From assembly GCF_031877795.1 (NCBI RefSeq), contig NC_133943.1, forward strand, positions 8,983,001 through 9,047,000: a DNA stretch of 64,000 nucleotides, read 5' to 3'. Under the pieces are notes generated by a model. It did not search any database, was not told where the DNA came from, and saw only the letters and a list, made by a program, of their open reading frames with translations. The stretch's first letter is position 1, and each line of letters starts with the position of its first letter. Source of the DNA: Strix aluco (taxonomy: Eukaryota; Chordata; Aves; Strigiformes; Strigidae). Both the position numbers and the translations under genes were made by a program. Below, piece by piece: positions 28,001 through 37,909 of the stretch.

Positions 28001-31000
28001 ATGCAAGGTACAAGCACACTTACCCATTTTTCTCCAGTTCTAAGATGAGCTCCTGGCCTTCTGCCTTTACCTTAACTTCAGCTCTGAATGGATGCTGTGT
28101 GCAAAAGAGACAGTGCCTGTTACTCATACATCATCATAACTATGAACACATCCAGAAACACAAATTGTTCCTCGGGAAATTGCAGCTGACCTTAAACCAC
28201 TCCTCACCTTCCTCCTACCTTCAGACCTGGAATGCTGGGGAAGGGAAGGGACAGGCCATGGTGGCTCCCAGCTCCAGGCACGCTGCTGCATCCCCACAGC
28301 ACAGCCACGCAGAGCCAGGAAGCAGTACAGGCACACCAGTGGGATGTGGTATCTGAGCTAGTGGCCCTGGTGTCTCAGGAGGAATAATAAATAGGCTCAG
28401 ATGAGGCAACAAGTCCTGGTGCTGGAGTGCTTGGAGGTGCAGTTGGGTGGGAGGGGTGCACTGCACCCCCTTCTCCTGTACACTATGCTCAGGACCACAT
28501 CACAGGATGTCCCAACTTGCCCCAGAGCTTTACAAGTCAAATATACGAGCTAGTTAACCAAAGCTTCCTTTGTTGTCACAGCAGAAAAAGACATTTTTAG
28601 GAGACTATTTCAGGACAGGAGGAATCATGCCTCTTCCAGAGATTTTCACATAGTTTCTTTACTTGCAGAAAATGTCAATAAAAGGCATGCAACAGGGTCC
28701 CATCTTTAGGCTCTAGCTGTTGTTCAGACAGTATTTCACAGCTGCTCTTATATTAGTCCAAGGCTGCCAAGGGACTAGAAACCATGACAGCAACTTTCTA
28801 GTGTGTTCAAGTACATGGGCACAGCTCTGGTTTGCAATCTGCCTGCAGCTCCAAATGAGGACACAGGACAGCTGGCTCCCCAAGGCCCACTGGTGTTAAC
28901 AGAAAGGTCACGGATTTCTTAGTGCAATGGCAGATGCATACACTAAAACCAATATTTAAAAAAAAAATATTCAAGAGACTGAAAGTATAGAATATGATTT
29001 CTAGAGGACCAACTAGAAGGGCCTCTGGAGTTCTTCAGTTTTACCTCCCTCAAACCAGGACCACTAGCTAAGGTCAAGCTGGGGATTTCTGAGTCTGAAT
29101 GCTTTCACATAAAGGAAATGGATGAATAAACTCCCCAGAAGAGAAATAACCCATTTGATAAGAACAGACTTCTCTATTCAGCTGGAAGAAAAAAAAATAT
29201 CATAAAAACTGGCAAGATGATTAACCCATAGTACTTCTTAGTTCAGTGTTGGAGGGGATTTTGCAGAACAGATTAACTGAAAGCAAAATAAAGCAAGGCT
29301 GATTGAATAGGATGTTCTGATGAAAGATCTGTCAGCCCAGAGATGCGCTTGCTTGCCACTTCATCAATTCCAAGCTCTCCTTTCAGCAGCTCCCTGCTCA
29401 TATTCTGGGTTTTGTTCATCTTTCCTTCAGTTTCCAGGACATCTCACTAGGCTCACGCAGATGATGCAAAACAGCTTAATACATTTAATATACACAACAG
29501 CTAATTCCAAGGGGCTGAGTTTAGTTTACTGAATCACAGGTGCTCAGTACATCTCAGAGTAGGTCTGTTGTTTTGCCAACTAACATGTAAGCAATGGAGA
29601 TTGCTTTGCCCGTAACTGGGGGGGTCTGAGGGTCTCCATCATCATAAAAGTCTCTTCAAAAAGGTTGTGCAAACATCATTATTACTAATAACGCTCTCCC
29701 TTCTCCTTCACAATCCCACTACTTCAGAGTCCATCAATTGCTGTGTAACTGAAATATTCCAGCTGTACATAAGCTTTGCTAACACTGGTTTTAGAGCCAA
29801 CAGGAACTTGCCTGAAACAAACCACATACAACCCCTGAGACCCAGCAAATTTGTATAAGGGGAAATGCTGTCCAGATGTATCTATATCACTATTAAGAAT
29901 AGAAAGAACCAAAAACTTCCAGGCAGCAGTGCAAGGACATTTTAAATGGAATTAAGATCATGAGAGAGTCATTGTAGCTTTTCTTTTAATATGACTCAAT
30001 AAAAAGTTTTAGAAATTCACATCATATGAAGTGAAGATAGACCCCCAAATAACACCTCTTACAGGGAGATTTTTCTTACAGCCATGATTTTTCTTTAGTA
30101 TAATGCTGTAGCTTCCCTTTTTCTGGTTCACAACACAAATACCGTCTGGATTTTCCTCTTTCATTCGATTATGCAACTGATAGCTTCTTGATTGTGGCAA
30201 TGCAAATGCTGGGAAGTTGACCTGCGGTTTACTGTGGATGTTTAACTCTGACATCCCAGCAGTTCTCAGAATGGCTGCGGGCTACTGCCACACTTCATCC
30301 GTCCACGCAAGAGAAGTGGGAGCGAGACCTATAGCGATACATATGGTGCCTGAAACACAGTTATTAAGACACACCTGAGCTGCTGGTTGGCTTTTCTTAG
30401 TGAAGCACCCTCACAGCTGGGATTCATCTCCTCCTAAAGGAGACACCTCCATTCAGCTGTTCCCTAAATGCCACTGTTGCACTGCCTCACTCTCCTTTCA
30501 CAGGCACATGGATCAGGTAGGCTTGATCTAAGGTTTAAGGCACGGCAGAGGGCAAACGACAAGAAGCCCTTGCACAGAGCGGATGCCAGTCGCCAGGAGC
30601 CGCCTTGGGCTCATTGCCCGCGATGTGCCAGCCCTCGCCCGCCCTTCCCCGGCATCTGGAGCCGCAGCGGCTCCCTGTGCTGCCGACAGGCTTCATGGCT
30701 CATCCCCGAGGCTTGTCACAGAGCTCCGCTTAAAACAAAACGCACATCGCGAGGTGCCGTGCTAACCGCGACACCGTTCCTTTCCCTGGAAACGACGCGG
30801 AGGTTTGAAAACAAAATAGAAATCAAGCGCTGGGCGCGACCTACCTTGTCGCTGCTGAGGCTGCCCAGGGCTGCCCAGCGCGGCTCCACCACCTCGGGCT
30901 GCGGCCCCCCGCCGGCGGAGACCCCTCCCGCTGGGGAGAGACAAGAGGAGCCGCTCACGACCCCACCCGCACCCCCGCGAGTGAAAGAACACGAAGCCGG

Positions 31001-31204
31001 GGTGGGGGGAGACAGCTCTGCACTGGGTGTAGGGGACGCAGGAGGATCCCCCACCCACCCATCCTCCCTCCCCCGGGGCTCCTGCAGCCCTTGTGCAGGG
31101 TGGGGGGCGGCCAGGGCAGCCCCCCCCGGGCCGGGCACCCCCCACTCACGGAGCGGCAGCAGCAGCGAGAGGGCGATGCCGCAGAGCAGCCCCCGGCCCC
31201 GCAT
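872..31204 (-). CDS. ADAM19: ADAM19 (meltrin beta), 21 coding exons, 3' end off window
   Basis: Type I membrane metalloprotease-disintegrin. The family sheds ectodomains such as neuregulin and matures in the secretory pathway. Twenty-one exons join with matching phases to exactly 826 codons. Domain order: signal peptide (about 1-18); prodomain with a candidate cysteine-switch Cys161; furin-type R187-V-K-R190; reprolysin domain with [12 protein letters not shown], giving zinc ligands H332, H336, H342 and catalytic E333; disintegrin domain ([15 protein letters not shown] onward, from about 408); cysteine-rich region; EGF-like module (about 634-670); transmembrane helix (about 690-713); and a proline-rich tail with an SH3-ligand-like stretch (808-826). 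The start at 31204 opens a hydrophobic leader in a CpG island. Human ADAM19 is about 955 residues, so the final tail exon(s) are missing at the left edge. ADAM12 is the nearest alternative, but the residues match ADAM19 better throughout. All active-site residues are intact. Confidence 0.97.
1637..1709 (-). CDS. ADAM19: ADAM19 exon 20 (cytoplasmic tail)
   Basis: Residues 732-756: [20 protein letters not shown] then EQRK, against human VSQNSGTGHANPTFKLQTPQ. The acceptor is TTCCTCTCAG and the donor GTAGGG. The phase fits exons 19 and 21. Confidence 0.93.
1936..2071 (-). CDS. ADAM19: ADAM19 exon 19 (transmembrane segment)
   Basis: Residues 687-732: [20 protein letters not shown] then [17 protein letters not shown]. 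About 24 hydrophobic residues are followed by a basic stop-transfer sequence (K, K). The acceptor is CTTGCTCTCAG and the donor GTAAAT. Confidence 0.94.
2174..2282 (-). CDS. ADAM19: ADAM19 exon 18 (EGF-like module, juxtamembrane)
   Basis: Residues 651-687: [20 protein letters not shown] then [12 protein letters not shown]. It matches human [20 protein letters not shown]. The acceptor is CCGCTCCAG and the donor GTCAGT. Confidence 0.96.
3354..3434 (-). CDS. ADAM19: ADAM19 exon 17 (start of EGF-like module)
   Basis: Residues 624-650: [20 protein letters not shown] then KKCHGHG. The exon is 81 nt, phase 0 on both sides, with acceptor TTTCTCTGCAG and donor GTAGGT. It matches human ICFEGQCRNTSFFETEGCGK. 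Confidence 0.95.
4010..4214 (-). CDS. ADAM19: ADAM19 exon 16 (cysteine-rich)
   Basis: Residues 555-623: [40 protein letters not shown] and [17 protein letters not shown]. The donor was placed at GTAGGT after SHH. The next exon supplies VCFEG, mirroring human NHICFEG. Confidence 0.95.
4738..4846 (-). CDS. ADAM19: ADAM19 exon 15 (cysteine-rich)
   Basis: Residues 519-555: [20 protein letters not shown], then [15 protein letters not shown]. It matches human ARPAPDLCFEKVNVAGDTFG. The acceptor is CTTCCATGCAG and the donor GTAGAA. Confidence 0.95.
5135..5330 (-). CDS. ADAM19: ADAM19 exon 14 (disintegrin loop and cysteine-rich)
   Basis: Residues 454-519: [40 protein letters not shown] and [20 protein letters not shown]. 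The disintegrin loop reads SSGLCDLPE, an ADAM-type loop without RGD. The acceptor is GTATCTTTTTAG and the donor GTAAGG. Confidence 0.97.
6581..6670 (-). CDS. ADAM19: ADAM19 exon 13 (disintegrin)
   Basis: Residues 424-453: [20 protein letters not shown] then [10 protein letters not shown]. All cysteines of the human exon are present. The exon is 90 nt, phase 0 on both sides, with acceptor GTTTTTCAG and donor GTGGGA. Confidence 0.96.
7324..7501 (-). CDS. ADAM19: ADAM19 exon 12 (end of protease domain, start of disintegrin)
   Basis: Residues 364-423: [40 protein letters not shown] and [18 protein letters not shown]. The latter is the classic start of the disintegrin domain. The acceptor is CCATATTCAG and the donor GTAACA. 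Confidence 0.97.
9117..9256 (-). CDS. ADAM19: ADAM19 exon 11 (zinc-binding active site)
   Basis: Residues 318-364: [20 protein letters not shown], then [11 protein letters not shown] and [10 protein letters not shown]. It carries the complete reprolysin motif HExxHxxGxxHD (H332, E333, H336, H342, D343) followed by the Met-turn CIMA. The acceptor is CCTTGCACAG and the donor GTGAGT. Confidence 0.98.
9506..9590 (-). CDS. ADAM19: ADAM19 exon 10 (protease domain)
   Basis: Residues 289-317: [20 protein letters not shown] then YQSGGVNM, matching human GMSFHGTTIGLAPLMAMCSV. The acceptor is TTGATTTTAG and the donor GTAAGT. Confidence 0.96.
10743..10909 (-). CDS. ADAM19: ADAM19 exon 9 (protease domain)
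   Basis: Residues 234-289: [20 protein letters not shown], then [12 protein letters not shown] and KHDNAQLIT. The acceptor is GTATCTTAG and the donor GTAAGT. It closely matches the human exon encoding [20 protein letters not shown]. Confidence 0.96.
11192..11223 (+). repeat. perfect 16-bp tandem duplication
   Basis: ATGTTTATCTTTAGAT occurs twice in direct succession in ADAM19 intron 8, a simple local duplication. Confidence 0.9.
11410..11465 (+). mobile_element. decayed CR1 3' tail, fragment
   Basis: The phrase GATGACCTCTGAAGGTTCC followed by TTCCAGCTCTACTTG and a degenerate TTCTACAATCT resembles the CR1 3' end (ACCTCTGAAGGTCCCTTCC and then ATTCTATGATTC). It lies in ADAM19 intron 8. Confidence 0.45.
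11765..11836 (-). CDS. ADAM19: ADAM19 exon 8 (protease domain)
   Basis: Residues 210-233: [20 protein letters not shown] then YVDK, matching human FQKNRRDQDATKHKLIEIAN. The start at 11836 rather than the alternative AG six bases downstream was chosen because the family keeps FQK. The donor is GTGAGA. Both sides are phase 0. Confidence 0.94.
12181..12229 (+). repeat. imperfect 20-bp direct repeat
   Basis: ATCTCACTCATCCAATGAAT (12181-12200) recurs as ATCTCACTTATCCAACGAAT (12210-12229), with two mismatches, in ADAM19 intron 7. Confidence 0.85.
12409..12495 (-). other. candidate extra cassette exon in ADAM19 intron 7
   Basis: On the ADAM19 strand, a pyrimidine-rich tract ending TCTCTATTAG precedes an 87-nt segment of 29 open codons that ends at a GTAAAC donor. 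Read in phase 0 it begins [20 protein letters not shown] and ends HQFISHTG. Exon 7 ends and exon 8 begins in phase 0, so including it would add 29 residues after residue 209 without a frameshift. I do not recognise it in human ADAM19. It resembles the exon 8 product very weakly (E-[FY]-Q at the start, A-[NY]-[YV]-V-x-[KQ]-F at the end). It may also be chance. Confidence 0.3.
12705..12765 (+). mobile_element. decayed CR1 3' tail, fragment
   Basis: GGGTCTCTTCCAGCCC followed by TATTCTATGATCT resembles the CR1 3' terminus, with its short ATTCTATG tail. It lies in ADAM19 intron 7, about 210 bp upstream (in gene orientation) of the candidate cassette exon. Confidence 0.5.
13236..13301 (-). CDS. ADAM19: ADAM19 exon 7 (furin site, start of protease domain)
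   Basis: Residues 188-209: [20 protein letters not shown] then AE, matching human MKREDLNSMKYVELYLVADY. With Arg187 from exon 6, VKR makes a consensus R-X-K-R furin site. The exon is 66 nt and phase 0 on both sides. The acceptor is GCTGCCACAG and the donor GTAAGA. Confidence 0.95.
13766..13958 (-). CDS. ADAM19: ADAM19 exon 6 (prodomain, cysteine switch)
   Basis: Residues 123-187. It contains [20 protein letters not shown] and then [20 protein letters not shown]. Cys161 sits where human ADAM19 has the NCGFEH cysteine, the likely zinc-binding switch of the latent enzyme. It ends KPPSQR, and the final Arg187 is the first residue of the furin-type motif. The acceptor is TTTCAACAG and the donor GTGAGC. 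Confidence 0.95.
15586..15662 (-). CDS. ADAM19: ADAM19 exon 5 (prodomain)
   Basis: Encodes [20 protein letters not shown] then TCRGL, matching human DHCFYHGTVRETELSSVTLS. The acceptor is CCTTTCAG and the donor GTAAGT. Residues 98-123; two bases of codon 123 are carried into exon 6. Confidence 0.95.
16699..16777 (-). CDS. ADAM19: ADAM19 exon 4 (prodomain)
   Basis: Encodes [20 protein letters not shown] and ends in THT. This is close to human [20 protein letters not shown]. The acceptor is TATCTGCAG and the donor GTGAGT. Residues 71-97. Confidence 0.95.
16778..28023 (-). other. ADAM19: ADAM19 intron 3 (about 11.2 kb)
   Basis: The largest intron in the window. It holds the CR1 fragment at 17355-18980 and poly(T) near 23305-23322. 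Many short chance ORFs occur, but none has recognisable protein motifs or splice-bounded structure. I see no nested gene. Confidence 0.7.
17355..18980 (+). mobile_element. CR1 LINE fragment: ORF2 endonuclease and start of reverse transcriptase
   Basis: A non-LTR retrotransposon fragment opposite to ADAM19. Pieces of ORF2 can be read in shifting frames: endonuclease motifs [24 protein letters not shown] and [12 protein letters not shown], then the linker ([18 protein letters not shown]), then early RT sequence ([28 protein letters not shown]). It stops just before the AFD block of the RT core. ORF1, most of RT and the 3' tail are absent, and stops and frameshifts break the frame, so it is inactive. 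CR1 is the dominant LINE of birds and other reptiles. Confidence 0.93.
28024..28094 (-). CDS. ADAM19: ADAM19 exon 3 (prodomain)
   Basis: Encodes [20 protein letters not shown] followed by EKN, matching human HPLKAELRVMAEGRELILDL. The acceptor is GCACACAG and the donor GTAAGT. Residues 48-71. It is isolated between two large introns. Confidence 0.93.
28095..30844 (-). other. ADAM19: ADAM19 intron 2 (about 2.75 kb)
   Basis: Contains a probable decayed antisense CR1 piece (28975-29110). Otherwise I see nothing but unique sequence that becomes GC-rich toward the promoter island. Confidence 0.6.
28975..29110 (-). mobile_element. decayed CR1 3' region, fragment
   Basis: GAAGGGCCTCTGGAGTTCTT, then CTCAAACCAGGACCACTAGC and AAGGTCAAGCTGGGG, resembles the reverse complement of the CR1 3' region (GGGACCTCTGGAGATCATCT, then CTCAAAGCAGGACCAACTAG). 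It is strongly diverged, hence moderate confidence. Confidence 0.42.
30845..30930 (-). CDS. ADAM19: ADAM19 exon 2 (prodomain start)
   Basis: The acceptor is CTCTCCCCAG and the donor GTAGGT. The exon encodes residues 19-47, ending [17 protein letters not shown]. This aligns with the start of the human prodomain (ELIIPQWKTSESPVREK). It lies inside the CpG island and is very GC-rich. Its phase joins exons 1 and 3 exactly. Confidence 0.88.
31150..31204 (-). CDS. ADAM19: ADAM19 exon 1 (signal peptide)
   Basis: Start codon at 31204-31202, followed by [18 protein letters not shown], a short basic start and a hydrophobic core typical of a signal peptide. The donor is GTGAGT at 31149-31144. The exon ends after one base of codon 19, which exon 2 completes. 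Confidence 0.93.
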
Positions 31205-31520
31205 GGCTCCGGGCAGGACACGGCGCTGCCCCACCACTGCCAACCCGCCGTATAAACCCGCCCGGCGCCGCTTTCTCCTCCCACCACCGGCCTGAAATCC
31301 GCCCCTGCAGCCCCCTGCCTGGGGCCGTGGGGGTGTCTCCTTCTTCTCTTCTTCCTCCACCCCACCCCGAGCAGCACCCCGGGTGCAATAGCGGCTGGGC
31401 TGGGCTGTCTCCCCGGCACCCCGGTGCAGGGGGAAGCTTGAGCGCCTCCCTGGGGCTCCCCCTGAAAAACCTCCCACCCCCCCAGCTCTTTTTCCAGCAC
31501 GGAAATCCATCCTCAAAAAC

Positions 31521-34500
31521 TAGCAAAGGGGGGAGACCTGTTGGGGGGCAACGGCTAAATCATTGTCAAGAGGCTCCTGTAGGAGCTGTGTTACAGCTTT
31601 AATTGTTTGTTTGTTTATTATAGTTGCATGTAACCCTCTCAAACCATTCATAGCTGAACCCATCCAGAGGCATCCTAAATCCCTTTGCTCTTGGGAAATG
31701 CATTGCCCCTGGACAGCTGAAGGGATATAGAGTGAAATTTATTGTGCCCATATAAATGGGAAGAAGTGAAAAGATGTTCACTGCCCCTCTCCCCTTAAGG
31801 CAGATGGAGGGGCTGGGGAAGGGCTTGGGAGCATCCACAGCTCTTAGTCCCTGTACTGCCCTTCAGGGATGTCCACTCACTCCCATGAGGCTCCCAAAGG
31901 AGCATCCCTGTCTTCTCCTGCATCCTTCAGGGCTAACCCATAGATTGTAGTCCACACATCATCTCTTTGCTAGTGCTCTGCCCTTGAAGGGGATGAGCAC
32001 CCGGAGGACTGCGTCTGGTGCCTCGCTGCTGGGTTATCCAGTGGGCCCAGGGTCGCACCAGGAGAGGAGAGCACAAGGCCAGGGGGCTGTGCTGAGGTTA
32101 CCAGCTGCAAACACCAGAGCTCCATGGTGCTGTAGATGCTCCTTGCACATGCTGAGCCCGTGAAAAGCGACTGCCTTCCCTGATGTCAGAGTATTTCTGC
32201 TGTGACTGCCGGCCAGCTCAACTGCAGCCACACTAGCAAGGCTGCAAGGTTGGACTGACACGCATTTTTATGGGGTTGGCTCAGAGTGGTGAGAAAAGGC
32301 ATCACCTCTTAGTCATGCTCTTCAGACAGCCATTGATCCGCATTATCCGTACAACCCTTTCCATTCATCCCTATACTTAAAGTGCCTGTGTAGGTGAACC
32401 ACCAGGGAACCAGCTTAGGAAATGGGGAGAATTTGCACCTGGCTAAGTTTCAGAGTGTATCAGTAAATCAGGCCGATAGGAAATTAATACTCCATTTAGA
32501 ATAAAGGTTTGCTGGATAATAGTAATGATTTTGTCTCTTGTCCAGAGGTTTATTTATGCTGTTGAAACCACTGAGCTCTCTTTTACTGAAGGTCTTTGCT
32601 GATTCCTGCCCCTGTGCCCAAAGGAAATGTGACTGTTTCCATTTGCAGATGCCATTTTGGTTTATGACTTTCATATATGTCCCCTCTCTCCCCAACACTT
32701 CACATGCTCAGCCTCTGTGATCTTGTGAAGGTCAGTTTATTCCTGATATCACTGGCAGAAGAAAGCTGGGACATCTTGGGGACACCTAGAGGGTGAGTGG
32801 GCTATAAATGACATTTTAGCTGACCCACAGTCACAAATTTTCTTCACACAACTAAATCATGTTATTTCCTACAGCAAAAGTCCAGATTTCAGCTCTTTTC
32901 TAATCATGTGGAGTATTGAAGGGAAACCTTGATTTTTTTGTGAACTCTCCCATTTATTTATAGCTGCCTATATAGAAGAAAACAATGGCACTATTGTTGA
33001 TGCTTTTATTATAAATAAGTAAAAATTCAAGCCAAATTTAGACACAAATTTAGCTATTCTGTTTTCATCCCTGCGTAAAATTTCTGTCTACCCAAAGGAA
33101 AAAAAAAACAACCTTTAATGAGGAACATGTATATTTGCACTGGAAGGTTGTCACAAATCTTCCCAGCACAAAAAATCTTTCCAGGGACTGCTCCATATAT
33201 TTCTCTAAAAGAAGCTCAGCTCAAAAAAAGCATGAAATGGAATAAAAAGACCCTCATTTGAAGATTGTTAAAATACTTAGGCCAACAACTATCTGCTTGT
33301 GATTGTTGTCATTGTTCAGTATCATAAAAATAAAATACATGCAATATTTGCATTTGTTATATAGTGATATTTTTATCTTTGGACCTTGGTAATATGAGAA
33401 GTGCTATCTTAATTTATAATCACCAGAAACTCCCTTTACAAAAATATAACCACACACTGTGCAGTTGTTATATATAGTTTAATCTCTCTATATATGATAT
33501 ATCATTTACTTACATTACTGAGACACTGTTACTTGGAAAGATTCAGGATATTTCAGCCTTATTAACATTACTCAGATGCTGTAACGCTACCTGCCTCTGG
33601 CACAGGATGAGTCAGATCCTGCCTGTACCCATCTCCTCAAAAACCTCTTACTGAAGTCAGTGGGACATTTGCCTGATTCACAGAGCAAAGTCAAGCTTTC
33701 ACTTATCTAGGAATTACACAGACTCGAACTCATTTCCTCCAGGATCCCAACTGCCTGATTAAAAGTATCAGCTGGGAATTTGGAAGCCTGTGCTCTGTTC
33801 CCTTATCTGTTGCATCCCCTGTGATCAAGGGCTGGACATACCTATTAGTAGCAGCCTCCATGCAGTACCCAGAGCAAGGGGCGGTGCATGGGGTCCTTCA
33901 AAGTAGGTGTTTCAGTTTCCCTGGGGCAAAGCTGATAAGAATGCTTTTGCAGTGGGGTTTCTGCACTTACTCAACAGTTTGCAAGATGGTTTAACATTAC
34001 TGTTGTTAGCTGGAAAGCAAAAGATGATGATTCTCCCATTATGTTTCTAGTAAATTAGGAGTTAGCCACTTAGAAGGAAATAGAAAGACCTACAGAGGAG
34101 AATGCCTGTTCAAAAAACAGTCTTATGCAGAGAATGACTTGGACATGTATCAGACTAAAAGCTCAGTAATATTTCATTGGAAATCTGTCTTCAGAAATAA
34201 GAAAGGTTGTTGAACGAACTGCTCTGAAAAGCCTCCTGCTGACACTGGAGAAATGTTAACAAGAATCAAAGTCTTAGCAGGAGAAGGTAGAAGACTTTTT
34301 CTCCTGCCTAACCTCTGCATTACAGACACTTGCACTAATAAAAGAAATTTTATGTCTTTGGCTGACTTGAGTGGAATGTGAAATCTTCCCTTTTGCAGAA
34401 CATATTTCTCCTTCAGATTACTTGAAATGATCAAAGGAGGAAGGCTGTGAATCCGTGAAGGGAACTGGTGGTTTAACAGTGAACTTCTTTATTCTGAATC

Positions 34501-37500
34501 CTAACAGTTGAAATCAGCTTCAGCTGACCCAGAATATACTGGTTAGCTTTGGTTTTCCACCACCCATGTAGGACAGCAGGAATACTTGGAAGAGCCCTGG
34601 AGCAGCTGTCCTGCCAAAGAGGGAGAAGTGCTGTAAGATGATCAGGTACTAGACAAGGGCTTGTCCCGATGTGCTGTTGGTGAAATAATATCAAAGCACT
34701 CTATGCTTTTTTTAAAGGGTGGGTCACTGCTGCTACTTTTGCTTCATTCCTACAGGCAAGTGAACTTAATGGTAGAAGATTGTATATGCAGACACGTTGC
34801 ATTTTTTTAACTGTATTTGTACATGTAAAGCACTGTAGTCCTCTCCATGCTGTCTGCAAACTTCTCTAACACAGCAGTGATTATACTAAAGTAGTTTATT
34901 CTCATAAGAGAAGGGGAACAGGTATAACAGCACAAGGGCTTTTAATAACATCCAATCCATAAAACAGTGCAGTAACTTTGGAGAAGAAAGTTGACTCTGC
35001 AAATGGATAGCCACAGGCAGTGACGCACAGGGAAGCACTACTGAACATCTTTAGACTTTTACAGCAGCAGGAGGAAAACAAACTTTGTTTGGAAAATCTG
35101 CATCTGTTTTTCAAGCTGAGAAGCATGCTAGGTGATTTTTAGTTTAGATCAAGGTAAACAGCAGAGAAAGAAGAATTATCTTGTAAGAGTAGAATACATC
35201 TCTTTCCTGCCTCAAAAAACCTCTGCCCTGCCATGAGGAGGGCACACAGTTGCCATGGGACTGGCCTTGCCTACAACCCACTTCAGACGTTTCAAGGGGA
35301 GAAATAACAGTACAGATACTCGGTACTTCACAAATCTGCATTTAGGAGGTAAGTTTGAAGGTGGGCTGAAAATGACCTAGAGATGGGAGCTAAAAACCTC
35401 TTCTGTCACAAGAGAATTCCCCCATGCAGGGCTGCCAGAACATGCTAAGGAATGATTCTGAGGAAGCCAGGTTTGGATGGGTTGTTCATTTAATTTTCAG
35501 TTCTGTTTTAGACCAGACACAATAGCCTTCAAGAAAGCTCAGCTGAGGGCTGGATTCAATGCTGTAGACCTGCACAGATCTTGTACGACCGATTCAGGAC
35601 TTCATCTCTAGCTGAAAAGGAAGGAGGGATCAGCCCTATGTTTTGTTTCACATTGATATATCCAGGATGTGTTAACCTTCAGTCTTTTCTTCTGGCCTTT
35701 GTGGTATTAAACAGGGCAGATTTCCACTGAGGGAATAATACTGTGTTTTCCTACCTGAACATCAAAGGTCCCATTAGCAGATAGATGCTGCACAGCAAAT
35801 GCCAAATCCCTCGAGCCACTGAAGCTCACTCTGAGCTACCAGCACCGGGGTTCACACCAAGCACAGGGTACAGCCCAGCAGCTCTGAGGTACCTCCCTTC
35901 AAATAGTGCTGGACACCCCTATAAAGGAGGAATTAAATTTGTATTATCCATGGCAAGCAACCATTCCAGATACTGGTGCACTTCAATATGTCTTAGATCC
36001 TACTCCATGTGTATAAAAGGAAAAATGGGAGAAGAGGAAAGTTAGATCTAGAGAATAATCCCACTAACAGCTGTTTTATACCCAGAAACATACTTGTGTA
36101 GGAATTAGTACATTTGCCCACATGCATTCCTACAGGCCAGATCAGCTTTCAGTGAGAAGATAATTTGGAAATGAACAGGCATTTTTTACTATTTATAAGA
36201 CTTTCCTCCTAATGATTCATCTGCATTGCAGATGCAGAGGGAGCAGGGGGCTGTTTACAACACAGTTGCAATGTGTAGGGTAGACAGGATTTACTCAGGC
36301 TTTTGTATTCTTTAACTACAGAATGCAATAGTTCTCAAATGACAGGTTTTGATCATGGACTTGGAAAATGGAGTTATGAGCCCACAGCGGCAGAAAGCAT
36401 AAAAAGGTTGATCTAAGACTGAAAACTTAAAATGCAAAGAACCCAAAGGATATCTACGCTGCACTGACTTAGGACTAGCTTTTGGGCATATGAAAATTTC
36501 ATTCATACCTGTCTTTATCAATAATGTGGTCTCAATGAATATAGGGGTCCTAAACCTCAGGCTTGACAGGATGCTCAGAATCCAACAGATCCTGTGTGAT
36601 AACTCATAAAATACAGGATGTCCTATATGAGATGGTCAACCTGGATTCCTCCGAATCATCCCTTAGCATCCTCTGGCAGCCCAGCATGGATGGACTTCTC
36701 CATCCATGGTTTTAAGCTCTTCCCATATTTCTGTGGTAGCTGGATTTATTATAAATATAAATACAGACACACACACATATATACACCAGTATTAGTAGCC
36801 CAAATTGTCTGAAAAGTGACTTCAGCTCGTCATTCTAGGCACATGCTTCTTAGCTGCACAATCAGTCTGTGAGATACATGAATTACGATTTACCTGTCCC
36901 CACTCAGTTCATCGTCCATGGCTTAAAATGAAGCACTAGAGATACATTGTTCAGGTGAATTTATGCAAATAAACAAGAGCAAAATAACAGGTTTCCCAGA
37001 AGAAAATGACCCTCTAGTGCACAAAACAGGGGAGGAAAAAAAATTAATTTAGTAACATAAATTACAAATTTTGGCCCAAAAATTTTGAATTTCATTACTA
37101 TCCGAGTTCAGCACAAATACTCCATTAAAAGGCTTTGATATTGTTCAGAAAATTTGGTATTCTCTGGAGAATACAGTACTGACTACACTCAGGGATCAAG
37201 CCATAGCCCACTAACATAAGTCACAGGGCCAGATCCCAGATTCCTCTCTCTGGGGGCTACCATGCATCACCAGACCTTCTGGACAATCCCATTTTTATTA
37301 ATGGAACTAGCTGCAGACCAAGATATTACTGAAAGTGATCTCAATTTTCAGTGCATTATATAGCAGTTGTACCACAAATACAGACTACAGTTAAAAATTA
37401 ACCAAACTTAAAACTGTCTCATCGAAGGAAAAATATAAAGCAGTGCAGAATCATTCTTGGCTTCACTCTCCAGGTCTTACAATATTTTCCTGCAGCAAGA

Positions 37501-37859
37501 ACTACATTACAGTCATAAACCAGAATTTTATAGCTAAAACTCTTAAAGTAATACCTACAAAATTACAGCAAATACCATCAAAATGCCTATTTTGGCCTTA
37601 AAAGGATGTGCTTAAACACATCTCTCCTCGGGAAAGCGCATTATCACATGCTTAGAGCTGAATTCCTGTGTAAGTGCTTTCCTGAGCCAGAGCCCAAACA
37701 ATGCCCCCATGAAGCAGGTGAAACTCCAGAGGCTTTTGACCTCCCTAGATCTGTATGTGATCTCTCAAAATGCAAACAGATCATCAGACTCTTCAAAATG
37801 GCCTGCACAGCTCGCTCAAGCTACATGGGTTTCCATTGAACACAGCGCTGAGGAAAACA
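31521..37859. other. intergenic region between ADAM19 and SOX30
   Basis: No coding potential recognised. It is A+T-rich between about 32900 and 33500. A GTTTGTTTGTTTATT run occurs at 31605 and a CA/TA tract near 36768-36786. Around 33590-33690, GTCAGTGGGACATTTGCCTGA resembles an old amniote interspersed repeat that I cannot name. No retrogene or RNA gene was seen. Confidence 0.6.
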
Positions 37860-37865
37860 TTTATT
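37860..37865 (-). terminator. possible SOX30 poly(A) signal
   Basis: AATAAA on the minus strand, about 45 bases past the SOX30 stop. That is unusually close, and another AATAAA occurs at 37299-37294. Which is used cannot be decided here. Confidence 0.35.
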
Positions 37866-37909
37866 TCCCATTCTATAATATTTCTCTGGATTATAACTTG
37901 TTTCAAAAA

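Larger units (their letters stand above)
30560..31520 (-). promoter_or_regulatory. ADAM19: ADAM19 CpG-island promoter region
   Basis: A sharp rise in G+C and CpG density surrounds exons 1 and 2 and the sequence upstream of the start codon (31205-31500 in gene orientation). It is the expected CpG-island promoter. I cannot fix the transcription start. The large overlapping ORFs on both strands here are composition artefacts. Confidence 0.75.

Noticed and set aside
30009-30254. 81-codon minus-strand ORF in ADAM19 intron 2
   Set aside because: No recognisable family, no evident splice sites and no link to ADAM19 phase; probably chance.
30468-31516. Long ORFs (up to 275 codons) on both strands around ADAM19 exons 1 and 2
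   Set aside because: All frames stay open because of CpG-island composition. Only the short spliced ADAM19 pieces have family support.
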